DNA of 64,000 nucleotides from Afifella aestuarii (lineage in GTDB: Bacteria > Pseudomonadota > Alphaproteobacteria > Rhizobiales > Afifellaceae): assembly GCF_004023665.1 (NCBI RefSeq), contig NZ_SAUF01000005.1, positions 558,001-622,000 on the forward strand, read 5' to 3'. The position numbers and the translations under genes are program-made. The notes under the pieces are model-generated. The model was not told the DNA's origin, made no database searches, and saw only the letters and a program-made list of their open reading frames with translations. Shown piece by piece: positions 1 through 11,429 of the stretch; the stretch's first letter is position 1; each line of letters opens with the position of its first letter.

Positions 1-2
1 CG

Positions 3-224
3 CCGGCCGCCCCAGAAGACAAGACGCCGATCGTCGAAAAGACGCTGGTGCGCGATCTCTTGGACGACCTCAAGTCGACCCACGGCTATGTCGTTGACAA
101 GGTCGAAGGCTTCGCACGTGACACGGACGGAACCGCTTACATCGTGACCGACAACGATGGGGCCGACGAGTCCAATGGCGAGACGATCTTCATGCGCCTG
201 GAGGATGTCGGTCTCACCAACTGA
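3..224 (+). CDS. C-terminal fragment of an esterase-like phytase-domain protein (partial, 5' end outside window)
   Basis: An open frame enters from the left edge and stops at 222-224. Its last 73 residues contain VEGFARDTDGTAYIVTDNDG followed by a GETIFMRL ending. This resembles the C-terminus of alphaproteobacterial secreted proteins with the esterase-like activity of phytase domain, which are beta-propeller-like. Only the tail is present, so the signal peptide and catalytic part cannot be judged. It runs in the same direction as glyA, with about 180 bases between them. The family call rests on a short stretch and is moderately confident. Confidence 0.5.
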   Translation, partial: PAAPEDKTPIVEKTLVRDLLDDLKSTHGYVVDKVEGFARDTDGTAYIVTDNDGADESNGETIFMRLEDVGLTN

Positions 225-401
225 TTGCAGGAACCGCATTTCGGATGGCCTCGAGCATCCCGCGACGTCGCCGTCCATGCGGGGGAGCGACTCCGGGCCT
301 CTGCGCTTTCCGTCCCCGGGCGATTGTGTTATCGCCGCGTTGCCGGCCTGCCGCGCATTCGTGGCGCATAACGGCCGATGCCAGCCAACGGATTTTCGCC
401 C

Positions 402-1709
402 ATGCAAGATGTCGCCCGGCCTGTGAGCGCCACGCCCTCTGATTTCTTTTCTGCCTCTCTGCGCGATTCCGATCCGGATATCGCCGCGGCCGTCAAGGCC
501 GAGCTCGGTCGTCAGCAACACGAGATCGAGCTGATTGCGTCTGAAAACATCGTCTCGCGCGCCGTCCTGGAAGCGCAGGGCTCGGTTCTGACCAACAAAT
601 ACGCCGAAGGTTATCCGGGCCGTCGCTATTACGGCGGCTGCCAGCATGTCGACGTGGTCGAAAACCTGGCGATCGAGCGCGTAACGAAGCTCTTCGGGTG
701 TAACTTCGCCAACGTGCAGCCGAATTCCGGCAGTCAGGCCAATCAGGCGGTTCTGCTCGCGCTTGCAAGCCCCGGCGATACCGTCATGGGGCTGAGCCTC
801 GATGCCGGTGGGCATCTGACCCACGGCGCCAAGCCGAACCTTTCCGGTAAATGGTTCAACGCCGTGCAGTACGGCGTCCGCAAGCAGGATGGGCGCATCG
901 ACGAAGACGTCGTGGCCGAGCTTGCGCAGGAACATCAGCCGAAGATCATCATCGCCGGCGGCTCGGCTTACAGCCGCGAGATCGATTTCAAGAAGTTCCG
1001 CGAGATCGCCGACAAGGTCGGTGCATATTTCATGGTCGACATGGCCCACTTCGCTGGCCTCGTCGCGGGCGGTGTCCATCCGAGCCCGTTCCCGCACGCG
1101 CATGTCGTGACATCCACGACACATAAGACGCTGCGCGGCCCGCGCGGCGGTCTCGTTCTGACCAATGACGAGACGATCGCCAAGAAGATCAATTCGGCGG
1201 TTTTCCCCGGCCTGCAGGGCGGACCGCTCATGCATGTGATCGCGGCGAAGGCCGTCGCGTTCGGCGAGGCACTTCACCCGCAATTCAAGGAATATGCGAA
1301 GAACGTCGTTGAGAACGCGAAAATGCTTGCAGAAACGCTTCAGCGCGGTGGATGCGACATTGTCTCCGGCGGCACAGATACGCACCTTCTCCTGGTCGAT
1401 CTGCGCCCCAAAGGCCTGACCGGAAAGGTGGTCGAGACGGCCCTCGGTCGCGCCAATATCACCTGCAACAAGAATGGCGTTCCCTTCGATCCGGAGAAGC
1501 CAACGGTCACTTCCGGCATTCGCCTCGGTACGCCGGCCGCGACCTCGCGGGGCTTCGGCGCGGCGGAATTCCAAGAGGTGGGTGAGCTGATCGTGGAAGT
1601 GCTCGATGGACTTGCCGCCAACGGCGAAGATGGCAACGAGGCTGTTGAAGCGTCCGTGCGCGAGCGCGTTGCCGCTCTGACCGATCGTTTCCCGATCTAC
1701 AACGACTGA
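402..1709 (+). CDS. glyA: Serine hydroxymethyltransferase
   Basis: GlyA is a PLP enzyme that interconverts serine plus tetrahydrofolate with glycine plus 5,10-methylene-tetrahydrofolate in the cytosol. The protein of about 435 residues is full length for the family. [11 protein letters not shown] lies near the N-terminus, [15 protein letters not shown] binds substrate, and [12 protein letters not shown] carries the Schiff-base lysine (about K242). An in-frame ATG at 378 would add eight residues. Neither start has a convincing Shine-Dalgarno sequence; I chose 402 because it gives a more typical N-terminus. glyA heads the classic rhizobial order glyA-nrdR-ribD-ribE-ribH-nusB-thiL, with 10 bases before nrdR. 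The 177 bases upstream show only weak imperfect hairpins and no recognisable riboswitch. Confidence 0.97.
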   Translation: MQDVARPVSATPSDFFSASLRDSDPDIAAAVKAELGRQQHEIELIASENIVSRAVLEAQGSVLTNKYAEGYPGRRYYGGCQHVDVVENLAIERVTKLFGCNFANVQPNSGSQANQAVLLALASPGDTVMGLSLDAGGHLTHGAKPNLSGKWFNAVQYGVRKQDGRIDEDVVAELAQEHQPKIIIAGGSAYSREIDFKKFREIADKVGAYFMVDMAHFAGLVAGGVHPSPFPHAHVVTSTTHKTLRGPRGGLVLTNDETIAKKINSAVFPGLQGGPLMHVIAAKAVAFGEALHPQFKEYAKNVVENAKMLAETLQRGGCDIVSGGTDTHLLLVDLRPKGLTGKVVETALGRANITCNKNGVPFDPEKPTVTSGIRLGTPAATSRGFGAAEFQEVGELIVEVLDGLAANGEDGNEAVEASVRERVAALTDRFPIYND

Positions 1710-1719
1710 GCGAGGCGCC

Positions 1720-2244
1720 ATGCGCTGTCCCTATTGCGGGGCCGACAATTCGCAGGTGAAGGATTCCCGCCCGACAGAGGACGGGAATGCGATCCGCCGG
1801 CGGCGTGTCTGCGGCGATTGCGGTGGCCGCTTTACGACCTTCGAGCGCGTGCAATTGCGCGAGCTCACCGTGGTGAAAAAGTCCGGTCGCCGCGTACCCT
1901 TCGATCGCGACAAGCTGATGCGGTCGGTTCAGGTCGCGGTTCGAAAACGCGACGTCGACCCGGATCGCGTCGAACGCATGGTGTCAGGGATTGTCCGACA
2001 GCTCGAATCGCGGGGTGAATCGGAAATTCCATCAAGTGACATCGGCATCCTCCTCATGGAGGGCCTGCGTCGTCTCGATGATGTGGCCTATGTGCGTTTT
2101 GCCTCCGTGTATCGCGATTTCCGCGAAGCCAAAGACTTCGAGGAACTGCTGACGGAAATCAGCGGCGGGCGCCACGACGATCTCAATCGCGACATCAAGG
2201 AGCGTCTGGAGCTTCCTGAGCGTCCTTTCGACGACGATGTCTGA
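1720..2244 (+). CDS. nrdR: Transcriptional repressor NrdR of ribonucleotide reductase genes
   Basis: NrdR is an ATP/dATP-sensing repressor of ribonucleotide reductase operons. The N-terminus [18 protein letters not shown] and the later [12 protein letters not shown] supply the four-cysteine zinc ribbon. The ATP-cone follows from about residue 45 ([16 protein letters not shown]) to about 135. At 174 residues it is slightly longer than the usual 150-160 because of an acidic C-terminal tail. The ATG lies 10 bases after the glyA stop, and the 3' end overlaps ribD by 8 bases, so the genes are probably cotranscribed. No NrdR box is visible upstream in this window, so its targets are elsewhere. Confidence 0.97.
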   Translation: MRCPYCGADNSQVKDSRPTEDGNAIRRRRVCGDCGGRFTTFERVQLRELTVVKKSGRRVPFDRDKLMRSVQVAVRKRDVDPDRVERMVSGIVRQLESRGESEIPSSDIGILLMEGLRRLDDVAYVRFASVYRDFREAKDFEELLTEISGGRHDDLNRDIKERLELPERPFDDDV

Positions 2245-3340
2245 GGCGCAGCCTCGGGATCTCGACAGTCGTTTTCTTGCCGCAGCCATCAGGCTCGGTC
2301 GGTTGTCGCTCGGAGAGGCAGCGCCAAACCCCGCCGTGGGCGCCATTGTCGTGAAGGATGGCGCCGTTGTCGGGCGAGGGCGCACCGCGATCGGTGGTCG
2401 CCCGCACGCCGAGACGGCGGCTCTTGCCGCAGCCGGCGACCTGGCGCGGGGAGGGACGTTGTACGTCTCTCTGGAACCCTGCGCCCACCATGGCCGGACA
2501 CCGCCTTGTGCCGATGCGGTCATTGACGCAGGCATTGCCCGCGTGGTGATGCCGATCCGCGATCCCGATCCGCGGGTCGACGGCAAAGGCGTGGCAAAGC
2601 TCCGTGCTGCTGGCGTCGAGGTGCGGGAAGGTCTGCTGGCTGATGTCGCCAAAGATGCCCACCAAGGATATTTGACGCGCACCACAAAGGGCCAGCCTTA
2701 CGTTCTTCTCAAGCTCGCGGTCTCAGCCGACGAAGGCATCGGCCTCATGGGGCGCGGACAGATCGCCATCACCGGACCGCTCGCCCGACGCCACGTGCAG
2801 GCGCTGCGGAGCCGGGTCGATGCCATTCTCGTCGGCGCTGGAACCTTGCGGGCGGACGATCCGCTTCTGACATGCCGGCTGCCTGGCCTGTTGGCGCGTT
2901 CGCCGGTTCGCGCGGTCTTGAGCGGTTCAGGCGTTTTGCCCGAACATGCCAAAATGTTCGTCGCAGGCCCTGACACCTGGGTCTTGAGCCCGAAATCTCC
3001 ATCTCTTGTCATGCAGGAACTAATAGATGCGCGAGATGGAGCTCTGCGCTGGCTAAAGCTCCCGGCCAACGGCGATGCGCCCGCAGAAGCGCTCGCCCAG
3101 CTTGCAGCGTGCGGGGTCAACACGGTTCTTCTCGAAGGCGGGGCGCAGACGGCCTCGGCGTTCCTTCAGGCGGGCCTCGTCGATGAGCTCCTGCTTTTCC
3201 GCAGCCCGATTCTGTTGGGCGACGAGCGCATTGCCGCTTTTCCCCACGGCTCAGTTTCCGATATGATGACACCGTTTCGGGCCGTTGAGCGGCGGCGTTT
3301 CGGACCCGATGATTTCACCCGCTACAAACGAGCAGCCTAA
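2237..3340 (+). CDS. ribD: Bifunctional riboflavin deaminase/reductase RibD
   Basis: RibD carries out two successive riboflavin-synthesis steps: deamination of the diaminohydroxyphosphoribosylamino-pyrimidine and reduction of the ribosyl side chain. The first about 145 residues form the deaminase with HAE ([11 protein letters not shown]) and the zinc-binding [11 protein letters not shown]. The reductase domain starts near residue 150 ([14 protein letters not shown]) and includes [20 protein letters not shown]. Length (367) is normal. The start overlaps nrdR by 8 bases, and the TAA stop is immediately followed by the ribE ATG, indicating translational coupling. No FMN riboswitch is visible in front of it. 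Confidence 0.97.
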   Translation: MSEAQPRDLDSRFLAAAIRLGRLSLGEAAPNPAVGAIVVKDGAVVGRGRTAIGGRPHAETAALAAAGDLARGGTLYVSLEPCAHHGRTPPCADAVIDAGIARVVMPIRDPDPRVDGKGVAKLRAAGVEVREGLLADVAKDAHQGYLTRTTKGQPYVLLKLAVSADEGIGLMGRGQIAITGPLARRHVQALRSRVDAILVGAGTLRADDPLLTCRLPGLLARSPVRAVLSGSGVLPEHAKMFVAGPDTWVLSPKSPSLVMQELIDARDGALRWLKLPANGDAPAEALAQLAACGVNTVLLEGGAQTASAFLQAGLVDELLLFRSPILLGDERIAAFPHGSVSDMMTPFRAVERRRFGPDDFTRYKRAA

Positions 3341-3940
3341 ATGTTCACAGGCATCATCACCGATGTCGGCGAAGTCCTGACCACTTCCGACCTTGCGGCC
3401 GGACGTCGCTTCGAGATCGCCACCGCCTATGATCCTGAAACGATCGCGATCGGTGCATCGATCGCCTGCGCCGGAACCTGCCTGACAGTGATCGAGCTCG
3501 GCACGACCCAAGGCGGTGGCTGGTTCGCCGTCGAGGCCTCGACCGAGACTCTGGAGCGGACCGCCCTGGGCGGCTGGCAGACCGGAACGCGGATCAATCT
3601 CGAGCGCGCTCTGCGCGCCTCCGATGAACTCGGCGGCCACATCGTGACCGGGCATATCGACGGAGTGGCCGAGATCATCGGGCGCGCCGACGAGGGCGAC
3701 ATGGCGAAGTTCACCTTCGCCGTTCCTGACGACCTCGCCCGTTTCATCGCCGAAAAAGGCTCCGTCGCCCTTGATGGCACGTCGCTCACCGTCAACACGG
3801 TGGAAGGCGCAACGTTTACGATCATGCTCATTCCTCACACGCTCCAGGTCACCACCTGGGGCGAAAAGAAAGTCGGCGATCACGTCAACCTTGAGATCGA
3901 TCTCATGGCGCGCTACCTCGCCCGTCTTCAAAGCGCATAA
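3341..3940 (+). CDS. ribE: Riboflavin synthase alpha subunit
   Basis: RibE condenses two 6,7-dimethyl-8-ribityllumazine molecules to riboflavin plus a pyrimidine that is recycled. MFTGIITDVGEV is the family's signature N-terminus. Two lumazine-binding barrel repeats follow at about residues 1-98 and 99-195, the second containing GGHIVTGHIDGVAEI and the SVALDGTSLTVN motif. The 199-residue length is normal. The ATG abuts the ribD stop codon with no spacer, and ribH starts 18 bases downstream. Some authors call this gene ribC. Confidence 0.97.
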   Translation: MFTGIITDVGEVLTTSDLAAGRRFEIATAYDPETIAIGASIACAGTCLTVIELGTTQGGGWFAVEASTETLERTALGGWQTGTRINLERALRASDELGGHIVTGHIDGVAEIIGRADEGDMAKFTFAVPDDLARFIAEKGSVALDGTSLTVNTVEGATFTIMLIPHTLQVTTWGEKKVGDHVNLEIDLMARYLARLQSA

Positions 3941-3958
3941 GGCTTCGGCAAAACTCAG

Positions 3959-4405
3959 ATGAGTCATTTCCTTTTGATTGAGGCGCGGTTCTACCGCGAC
4001 CTCTCAGACGAACTCGCTCGCGGCGCGATCGCGGAGCTGGAACGTCGTGGCGCGACGTACGATCGTATCGCCGTCCCGGGCGTCCTCGAAATCCCAGGCG
4101 CCCTTTCTATGGCCTTGATTGCGGCCGAAGAGGGAAACATAAGCTCTTATGACGGTTTCGTTCTCCTGGGCTGTGTGATCCGCGGAGAGACGTCGCACTA
4201 CGATATCGTGGCCGTGGAATCGGCGCGCGCCGTGATGGATCTGGTATCTGCTTATGGCCTTGCGCTCGGAAATGGTGTCTTGACGGTCGAAAACGGCGAT
4301 CAGGCATGGGCCCGCGCCGGCGTTGAAGGAAAGAACAAGGGTGCGGCTGCGGCTGCGGCGGCCTGTGAAATGGCCGAATTGCGCGAAAGGTGGGGCCTTG
4401 CCTGA
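3959..4405 (+). CDS. ribH: 6,7-dimethyl-8-ribityllumazine synthase
   Basis: RibH makes lumazine from the pyrimidine product of RibD and 3,4-dihydroxybutanone phosphate, and assembles as a pentamer or a 60-mer shell. Visible motifs are PGVLEIPGALS (substrate pocket), LGCVIRGETSHYD with the catalytic histidine, and the NGVLTVENGDQA strand. Length 148 is typical. The ribBA gene that supplies the other substrate is not in this cluster. The last 8 bases overlap nusB. Confidence 0.96.
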   Translation: MSHFLLIEARFYRDLSDELARGAIAELERRGATYDRIAVPGVLEIPGALSMALIAAEEGNISSYDGFVLLGCVIRGETSHYDIVAVESARAVMDLVSAYGLALGNGVLTVENGDQAWARAGVEGKNKGAAAAAAACEMAELRERWGLA

Positions 4406-4895
4406 GAGTGAGCCAGCCATAGCGGCCCGAGGGGCCAACCAACGCGGCGCCGCGCGACTCGCGGCCGTGCAGGCCCTCTATCAGATGGATGTCGGGCGGG
4501 TGAGCCTGCCCCGTGTCGTCGCGGAATTCGAAGCCTTCCGCCTCGGCCAGGAGATGGAAGGAGAGACGCTGCGCAGCGCCGATGCCGCGTTTTTCCGTCT
4601 GCTCGTGGCAGGCGTCGTGGAGGAGCAGGAGGTCATCGATCCCCTCATTCACGCGACGTTGCCGCCTTCCTGGCCTTTGGCGCGTCTCGATGTGACGCTT
4701 CGCTCGCTGTTGCGCTGCGGCGTGTACGAGCTGAAGTCGCGTCGCGACGTTCCGGCCCGCGTCGTCATCAGCGAATATCTCGACGTGGCCCATGCCTTTT
4801 TCGAAAAGGAAGAGCCGGGGCTTGTGAACGCGGTGCTCGACAAGGTCGCACGGGATGTCAGGCCGGACGAATTCGGCAAAGCGGGTGCCGGCTAA
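4398..4895 (+). CDS. nusB: Transcription antitermination factor NusB (TTG start)
   Basis: NusB binds boxA RNA with S10 to promote processive rRNA transcription. The core RGAARLAAVQALYQMDVG is the canonical first helix, and ARVVISEYLDVAHAF and GLVNAVLDKVARD close the all-helical fold. An ATG at 4323 would place 25 unrelated residues inside ribH. The TTG at 4398 is preceded by a purine-rich AAAGGTGGGG at 4386-4395, overlaps the ribH end by 8 bases and gives a normal 165-residue protein, so I prefer it. The frame is certain; the start is inferred. Confidence 0.93.
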   Translation: MPESEPAIAARGANQRGAARLAAVQALYQMDVGRVSLPRVVAEFEAFRLGQEMEGETLRSADAAFFRLLVAGVVEEQEVIDPLIHATLPPSWPLARLDVTLRSLLRCGVYELKSRRDVPARVVISEYLDVAHAFFEKEEPGLVNAVLDKVARDVRPDEFGKAGAG

Positions 4896-4901
4896 ATCTT
4901 C

Positions 4902-5873
4902 ATGGATGAGCTCGAGCTGATCGATCGCTTTTTCCGTCCGCTCGCCGGAGATGGTGCGCTCGGGCTTCTCGATGACGCGGGTTTCGTGAGCCCGTCTTCA
5001 GACCGGGATCTCGTCCTCACCAAAGACATGATCGCGGAGGGAGTACATTTCCTTCCGGGCGATCCTCCGGAAACGGTGGCCCGCAAAGCATTGCGGGTCA
5101 ATCTGTCGGACTTGGCGGCGAAAGGGGCAAGGCCTCTCGGCTATCTTCTTGCCCTTGCCCAGGCGCCCCATTGCGACGAGCCCTGGCTCAAAGCTTTCTG
5201 CGAGGGTCTTGCCGGCGATCAAGAACGCTATCGTATCGCGTTGATCGGTGGCGACACGATCGCATCCCCAGATCGGATCACGGTCTCGATCACGGCGATC
5301 GGCACGCTGTCGAAGGGCACCATGGTGCATCGCTCCGGCGCGAAACCTGGTGACATTCTGTATCTCTCGGGGACGATCGGCGGATCGGGCGCCGGTCTGG
5401 CGGTCCTTCAGGACCGTGCAGAGGCAGAACTCGCCGCAGACGACAGGGATCGTCTCGTCCTCCGCTACCGCGAGCCAGAGCCGCGCACAGGGCTTGCAGA
5501 GGCTGTCCGTCTTCATGCGAGTGCAGCCCTCGACATCTCTGACGGGCTCGCCGGCGACGCGGACAAGCTCGCCTCGGCAAGCGGCATCCGCGCCGTGATC
5601 GAGGCGCAGGACGTTCCGCTCGACCCGGCTTTGAGCCAGCTCTTCGGCCACGGTTTCTCACTGGAGGAGGCGCTGACCGGCGGCGACGATTACGAAATCC
5701 TAGCCGCGATTCCACCGGGCGAGGAGGGGGCTTTCAAGGAGGCCGCGGCGCGCGCCGACATTCCGGTGACGGCCATCGGTCATGTCGAGGCGGGCAGCGA
5801 CCGGGCGGTGATTCTCAAAGATGGGAAGGAAATGGCCTTTTCCCGTCGCTCCTTCGTCCACGGCGGCCATTGA
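4902..5873 (+). CDS. thiL: Thiamine-monophosphate kinase
   Basis: ThiL phosphorylates thiamine monophosphate to the active cofactor thiamine diphosphate with ATP. It has the PurM/AIRS-type fold. N-terminal acidic residues (LLDDAGFV), the DLAAKGARPLGYL helix, ALIGGDTIASPDRITVSITAIG and ALDISDGLAGDADKLA are the expected metal and nucleotide motifs. The glycine-rich GGDDYEIL lies near residue 262. Length 323 is normal. It begins six bases after nusB and its TGA shares one base with the next ATG, so the transporter downstream is probably cotranslated. Confidence 0.96.
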   Translation: MDELELIDRFFRPLAGDGALGLLDDAGFVSPSSDRDLVLTKDMIAEGVHFLPGDPPETVARKALRVNLSDLAAKGARPLGYLLALAQAPHCDEPWLKAFCEGLAGDQERYRIALIGGDTIASPDRITVSITAIGTLSKGTMVHRSGAKPGDILYLSGTIGGSGAGLAVLQDRAEAELAADDRDRLVLRYREPEPRTGLAEAVRLHASAALDISDGLAGDADKLASASGIRAVIEAQDVPLDPALSQLFGHGFSLEEALTGGDDYEILAAIPPGEEGAFKEAAARADIPVTAIGHVEAGSDRAVILKDGKEMAFSRRSFVHGGH

Positions 5874-7096
5874 TGGACGGCTCCCCCGACGTGGCCATGC
5901 ATCCGCCGGTGGACGACCGGGCCGCTCGACGCAATGTCATAGTCCTTGCGACGGCTCAGGCGATTGCGGGCGCCGGAGCGCCGATCAACTTTTCCATATC
6001 TTCGCTTGCGGCTCACATGCTGTTGGGGCCGGACAAGTCCTGGGCGACTTTGCCGCTCAGCGCCTTCGTCGTCGGCACCGCGATCGGCACCATGCCGGCC
6101 GCGCTCTTGCAGCGGCGAATCGGGCGTCGTTTCGGGCTCATCTGCGGAATGCTGATCGGCGCAATGGGCGCACTCATGGAAGCGGTGGCCGTCACGGTCT
6201 TCTCGTTTCCAATCCTGTGCCTCGGCGCCTTCATGATGGGTTTTACCGCCGCCTTCGTGCAGCAGTTTCGTTTCGCTGCCGCCGATACGGCCAGTCCGTC
6301 CTTCCGGCCGAAGGCGATGTCATATGTGCTGATTGGCGGCGTGATGGCGGCCATTATCGGTCCTCAGACCGTCATCCACACGCGCACAGCCTTCCCGATC
6401 GAATTCGTCGGGGCCTATATCGGCGCCGCCGGACTGATGGTGCTGGCGGCAGTTGTCCTCGCGTTCTTGCATGCTCCGGCCGTCACGGCAGCCCACACCC
6501 ATGCAGGACGTCCGTTGCGGAAGATCGCTGCACAGCCACGCTTTATTGTGGCCGTCGCCTGCGCCGTGACGGCCTATGCCCTCATGAATCTGATGATGAC
6601 GGCTGCGCCGCTGGCGATGGTCGGCTGCGGCTTTCCGACCGATGCGGCGGTTCTCGGCATCCAGTGGCATGTCATCGCAATGTTCGCTCCAAGCTTCTTT
6701 ACAGGGTCATTGATACTGCGCTTTGGAGCAGAGCGTGTGGTTGCGGCTGGACATCTGCTTCTCATCCTGTGCGGGTTCATCGCCCTTCAAGGCATAGATC
6801 TCATTAATTTCTGGGGCGCTCTCGTTGTTTTGGGCGTTGGCTGGAATTTTGGTTTTCTCGGCGCGACAGCACTTGTTGCAAGCACTTATGAGCCGGTCGA
6901 GAAGGAGAAGGTGCAAGGCCTCAACGACCTGCTCGTCTTTGCCACGGTGGCGCTGGCTTCGTTTTCTTCCGGTCAAATCCTGTCTATCGGCGGCTGGTCT
7001 GCTGTGGCGCTGACCGTGATACCGATCGCCGTCGTCGCTCTTCTTGGGCTTGCATTGCTTCTTTTGCGGCGTGGTCGCCAGGCGGCGTCCCGCTAA
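5873..7096 (+). CDS. MFS transporter at the end of the rib-nusB-thiL operon
   Basis: This is a 407-residue integral membrane protein with about 12 predicted helices, in two six-helix halves separated near the [18 protein letters not shown] loop. The first loop contains the MFS-like [12 protein letters not shown]. The ATG at 5873 shares a base with the thiL stop (TGATG), so it looks translationally coupled; a TTG just upstream is less likely. Position after four riboflavin/thiamine genes suggests export or uptake of a flavin or thiamine compound. An MFS family called RfnT has been proposed as a riboflavin transporter in rhizobia, but I cannot confirm membership from sequence alone. Substrate is therefore an inference. 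Confidence 0.88.
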   Translation: MDGSPDVAMHPPVDDRAARRNVIVLATAQAIAGAGAPINFSISSLAAHMLLGPDKSWATLPLSAFVVGTAIGTMPAALLQRRIGRRFGLICGMLIGAMGALMEAVAVTVFSFPILCLGAFMMGFTAAFVQQFRFAAADTASPSFRPKAMSYVLIGGVMAAIIGPQTVIHTRTAFPIEFVGAYIGAAGLMVLAAVVLAFLHAPAVTAAHTHAGRPLRKIAAQPRFIVAVACAVTAYALMNLMMTAAPLAMVGCGFPTDAAVLGIQWHVIAMFAPSFFTGSLILRFGAERVVAAGHLLLILCGFIALQGIDLINFWGALVVLGVGWNFGFLGATALVASTYEPVEKEKVQGLNDLLVFATVALASFSSGQILSIGGWSAVALTVIPIAVVALLGLALLLLRRGRQAASR

Positions 7097-7248
7097 ACCA
7101 AGCGGGCAGCGCGATTTTGCAGCCCTTGACGGGGCTTGTTCTTTCGTCAATACCCCGCCGCGATACAGGAAGCCGCCCCCGGCTCTGTCGGAGGGATCGG
7201 CCTCCATTCCCGGTCGGCAATCCGCCGGCCATCTTCCGGGGGAAATCA

Positions 7249-9363
<2,115 letters not shown>

Positions 9364-9386
9364 GCAGATCGCACCAAGCAAAAGAG

Positions 9387-9417
9387 AGGCCCCGCGGCAC
9401 GCCGCGGGGCCTTTTTT
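9387..9417 (+). terminator. Rho-independent terminator of hppA
   Basis: A perfect 12-base-pair GC-rich stem (9387-9398 with 9401-9412) has a minimal loop and runs straight into six T residues. It lies 23 bases after the hppA stop codon. Confidence 0.92.
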
Positions 9418-9446
9418 GTCGATAGCGATAGCCCTCAATACGCTTC

Positions 9447-9546
9447 GCACGGGGAAAGGCCGTTGGCCCTTGTGCCCAATCCGCCGAAACCTGATCTCGG
9501 CGGGATCCGTGCTGAAACTTGCGGTCTTGCAACAGACCGTCGCAGT
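9447..9546. other. Gene-free stretch with three consecutive hairpins
   Basis: The 234 bases between the two terminators (9418-9651) hold no credible gene. Three inverted repeats follow one another: an imperfect stem at 9447-9475 (GCAC and GTGC ends), a perfect 7-base-pair CCGCCGA/TCGGCGG at 9481-9487 and 9497-9503, and an imperfect stem at 9514-9546 with perfect GAAACT/AGTTTC ends and a GGTCT/AGACC top. This could be a small structured RNA on either strand, or only GC-rich spacer. I see no clear promoter. Confidence 0.35.
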
Positions 9547-9651
9547 TTCGTCCAGGGCCCTGACGCCGATACGATTCGGGCCACGCAGCTGCATTTCTAG
9601 TCGTTTGCACTAACAAATTTGGGTTGGCGCAGAAGCGGTCGGCTCTCTCAA

Positions 9652-9679
9652 CAAAAAAGGCGGTCCGCTGGGACCGCCT
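9652..9679 (-). terminator. Rho-independent terminator of bamE (minus strand)
   Basis: A perfect 9-base-pair stem AGGCGGTCC/GGACCGCCT with loop GCTG (9658-9679) is followed, on the minus strand, by six U residues (A run at 9653-9658). It is about 90 bases downstream of the bamE stop and faces the hppA terminator. Confidence 0.9.
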
Positions 9680-9771
9680 CCGATTGATGCCGCGTGAACG
9701 CGAACCCGACCAAAGCTCTTTGTGGCAGTGGCTTTGGACAGTCGCCGTCAGGCGTGCATGGCCGAGCGTGT

Positions 9772-10212
9772 CTAGAAGGCGACCCGTCCAGCGGCCGACA
9801 GAAGCTGCGACACGAACGAGAAGTCCTTGCCCGCCGTCGGAGTGGTGCGAGAGACGAAGTCGAAGACCTTGCCGTCCTTCAGGCCGTAATTGGCGACGCG
9901 CGTGACCGTCTGATCCTTATCGAAATAGACAGCCAGAACACGCTGGTCGACGATATGCGGGTTCAAGAAGGCGACCGGGCGCGAAGCCGTCTGCGAGATG
10001 TAATAGAACACCTCGCCGCCGAAGTCGGCGGTCGTGGAGGGCGTGCCGAGCACGATCAACACCTGGTCGCGGCTCGATCCTTCTGGAATCTGTTCCAGGG
10101 CGAGCTCGTTGGCGATATAGCCGCGGTGCTGGGTTTCCCCGATGCAGCCCCCCAGGGCGCCGGCTGCGGCGACCGAAACGAGAAGGGCGAGAACGTGAGT
10201 TTTTTTGGTCAT
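9772..10212 (-). CDS. bamE: Outer membrane assembly lipoprotein, BamE/SmpA/OmlA family
   Basis: BamE is a small lipoprotein of the BAM machine that inserts beta-barrel proteins into the outer membrane. Residues 1-23 form a lipoprotein signal with lipobox LGGC. The mature part has the family pattern IPEGSSRDQVLIVLGTPS, then FGGEVFYYISQ, and strands ending YGLKDGKVFDFVSRTTP. Length 146 is typical for the alphaproteobacterial form. It is alone on the minus strand, diverging from the CBP3-type chaperone gene across 109 bases, and has its own terminator. Confidence 0.9.
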   Translation of the reverse strand: MTKKTHVLALLVSVAAAGALGGCIGETQHRGYIANELALEQIPEGSSRDQVLIVLGTPSTTADFGGEVFYYISQTASRPVAFLNPHIVDQRVLAVYFDKDQTVTRVANYGLKDGKVFDFVSRTTPTAGKDFSFVSQLLSAAGRVAF

Positions 10213-10321
10213 GGCGGTCCCGTTGAACTCCGCTTGCTAGCGGGGTGAATGCGGCATTGCAATGGCCTTCGCGGGGCTCTGCCGCATTGTCTTGAAGGCG
10301 TAGAAGGGCATAGATGGCACG

Positions 10322-10870
10322 ATGGGTTGGTTTCAAAGCCGCAAACGGCAGGAGCGCGAGCACGCAGCGGCACTTTATGGCGCGGCGGCTGCTGCTGCGC
10401 GTCATCCGCAACTCTATGAAGAATATGGTGTCGATGACACGGTCGACGGTCGCTTCGAGATGCTCTCGCTGCATCTTTTTGCCGTCGTCCATCGGCTAAC
10501 TTTTGGGCCCGACCCAGATCCCGAGCTGGCGCGACTGACCACCGAAGCCTTCGTCGTCGATATGGATGCCACGTATCGAGATATCGGTGTCAGCGATCGA
10601 CGCATCCCAAAGCGGATGAAAACGCTGTTTTCCTCATACGGTGGCAGGCTCGGAGCTTACGGATCGGCACTGTCTGCAGGCGGCGATGCGCTTGAAGGTG
10701 CGATTGCGCGCAATATCTTTGGAGAGGAAAGCGATTCGAATGCGTCGCGACGCCTCGCGGACTATCTGCGTGCGTTGCTCGCCTGGCTGGACAATGTCCC
10801 CAGCGCCGCCCTGCAAGAGGGACGCATCGTCTTCCCGGATCCCATCAGCCTCGCTGCGGAGAACAGTTGA
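10322..10870 (+). CDS. Ubiquinol-cytochrome c chaperone (CBP3-type) family protein
   Basis: This 182-residue cytosolic protein matches the bacterial CBP3/UQCC domain linked in mitochondria to assembly of the cytochrome bc1 complex. LFAVVHRLTFGPDPDPELARLTTEAFVVDMDATYRDIGVSDRRIPKRMK is split over about residues 52-100 and is characteristic. A helical C-terminus contains LADYLRALLAWLDNVP. The downstream DUF177 gene starts one base after its TGA, so the two are translationally coupled. The same pair is common in rhizobia. Its role in bc1 biogenesis is inferred from the family. Confidence 0.88.
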   Translation: MGWFQSRKRQEREHAAALYGAAAAAARHPQLYEEYGVDDTVDGRFEMLSLHLFAVVHRLTFGPDPDPELARLTTEAFVVDMDATYRDIGVSDRRIPKRMKTLFSSYGGRLGAYGSALSAGGDALEGAIARNIFGEESDSNASRRLADYLRALLAWLDNVPSAALQEGRIVFPDPISLAAENS

Positions 10871-10871
10871 A

Positions 10872-11429
10872 ATGAACACCGCGTCTTTCGCCAAGCCGTT
10901 ACGCTTGGTCGAGATACCCGCCTCGGGACGTAGACTGCATTTGGAGGCGAACCCGGCGGAACGGGAAAAAATGGCGGACCAACTCGGCATCCCCTCCGTC
11001 GACGACCTCTCGGCCGACATTGACGTGACACCCATGGCTGGCGATCACTACCGGGTCGAGGCGAAGATCTCCGGCCATGTCACGCGGCGTTGTGTCGTGA
11101 CGCTGGCCCCCGTCGAGGAAGAGATTTCGGAAGATGTGAGCCTTGTTCTGCGGCCACCGAAACCCGGCGAATCCCGGGATGGAGGCGGAGAGGCGAGCGG
11201 CGATCGCTCCAACGATCCTTTCGACGTGGAAGTCGACGGGGCGGAAGACACCGAGCCCTATTTCGGAGACAGGGTCGACCTCGGCGCCTTGCTCGTCGAA
11301 TATGTGGCGCTTGGTCTCGACCCCTATCCGAGGGTTGCGGGCGCTGAATTTAAGGAACATGTGGAGGATGATACGGCGGAGGCGTCGCCATTTGCCGTAT
11401 TGGAGCGTCTGAAGCAGCAACGTAACTGA
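10872..11429 (+). CDS. DUF177/YceD family protein
   Basis: YceD-family proteins are encoded near plsX in many bacteria and have been linked to 23S rRNA or ribosome assembly in plastids and bacteria. The 185-residue protein carries the expected HVTRRCVVTLAPVEEEISED in the middle and LGALLVEYVALGLDPYPR towards the C-terminus. The final helix FAVLERLKQQRN is also typical. The frame is open upstream inside the preceding gene, but ATG 10872 gives the normal length. It sits between the chaperone gene and plsX, as usual in alphaproteobacteria. Confidence 0.9.
   Translation: MNTASFAKPLRLVEIPASGRRLHLEANPAEREKMADQLGIPSVDDLSADIDVTPMAGDHYRVEAKISGHVTRRCVVTLAPVEEEISEDVSLVLRPPKPGESRDGGGEASGDRSNDPFDVEVDGAEDTEPYFGDRVDLGALLVEYVALGLDPYPRVAGAEFKEHVEDDTAEASPFAVLERLKQQRN

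Noticed and set aside
225-401. Possible glycine, THF or other riboswitch upstream of glyA
   Set aside because: I found only weak GC hairpins and none of the conserved cores of these riboswitches.
2180-2236. Possible FMN riboswitch before ribD
   Set aside because: ribD begins inside the end of nrdR, leaving no leader, and no conserved RFN sequence is visible.
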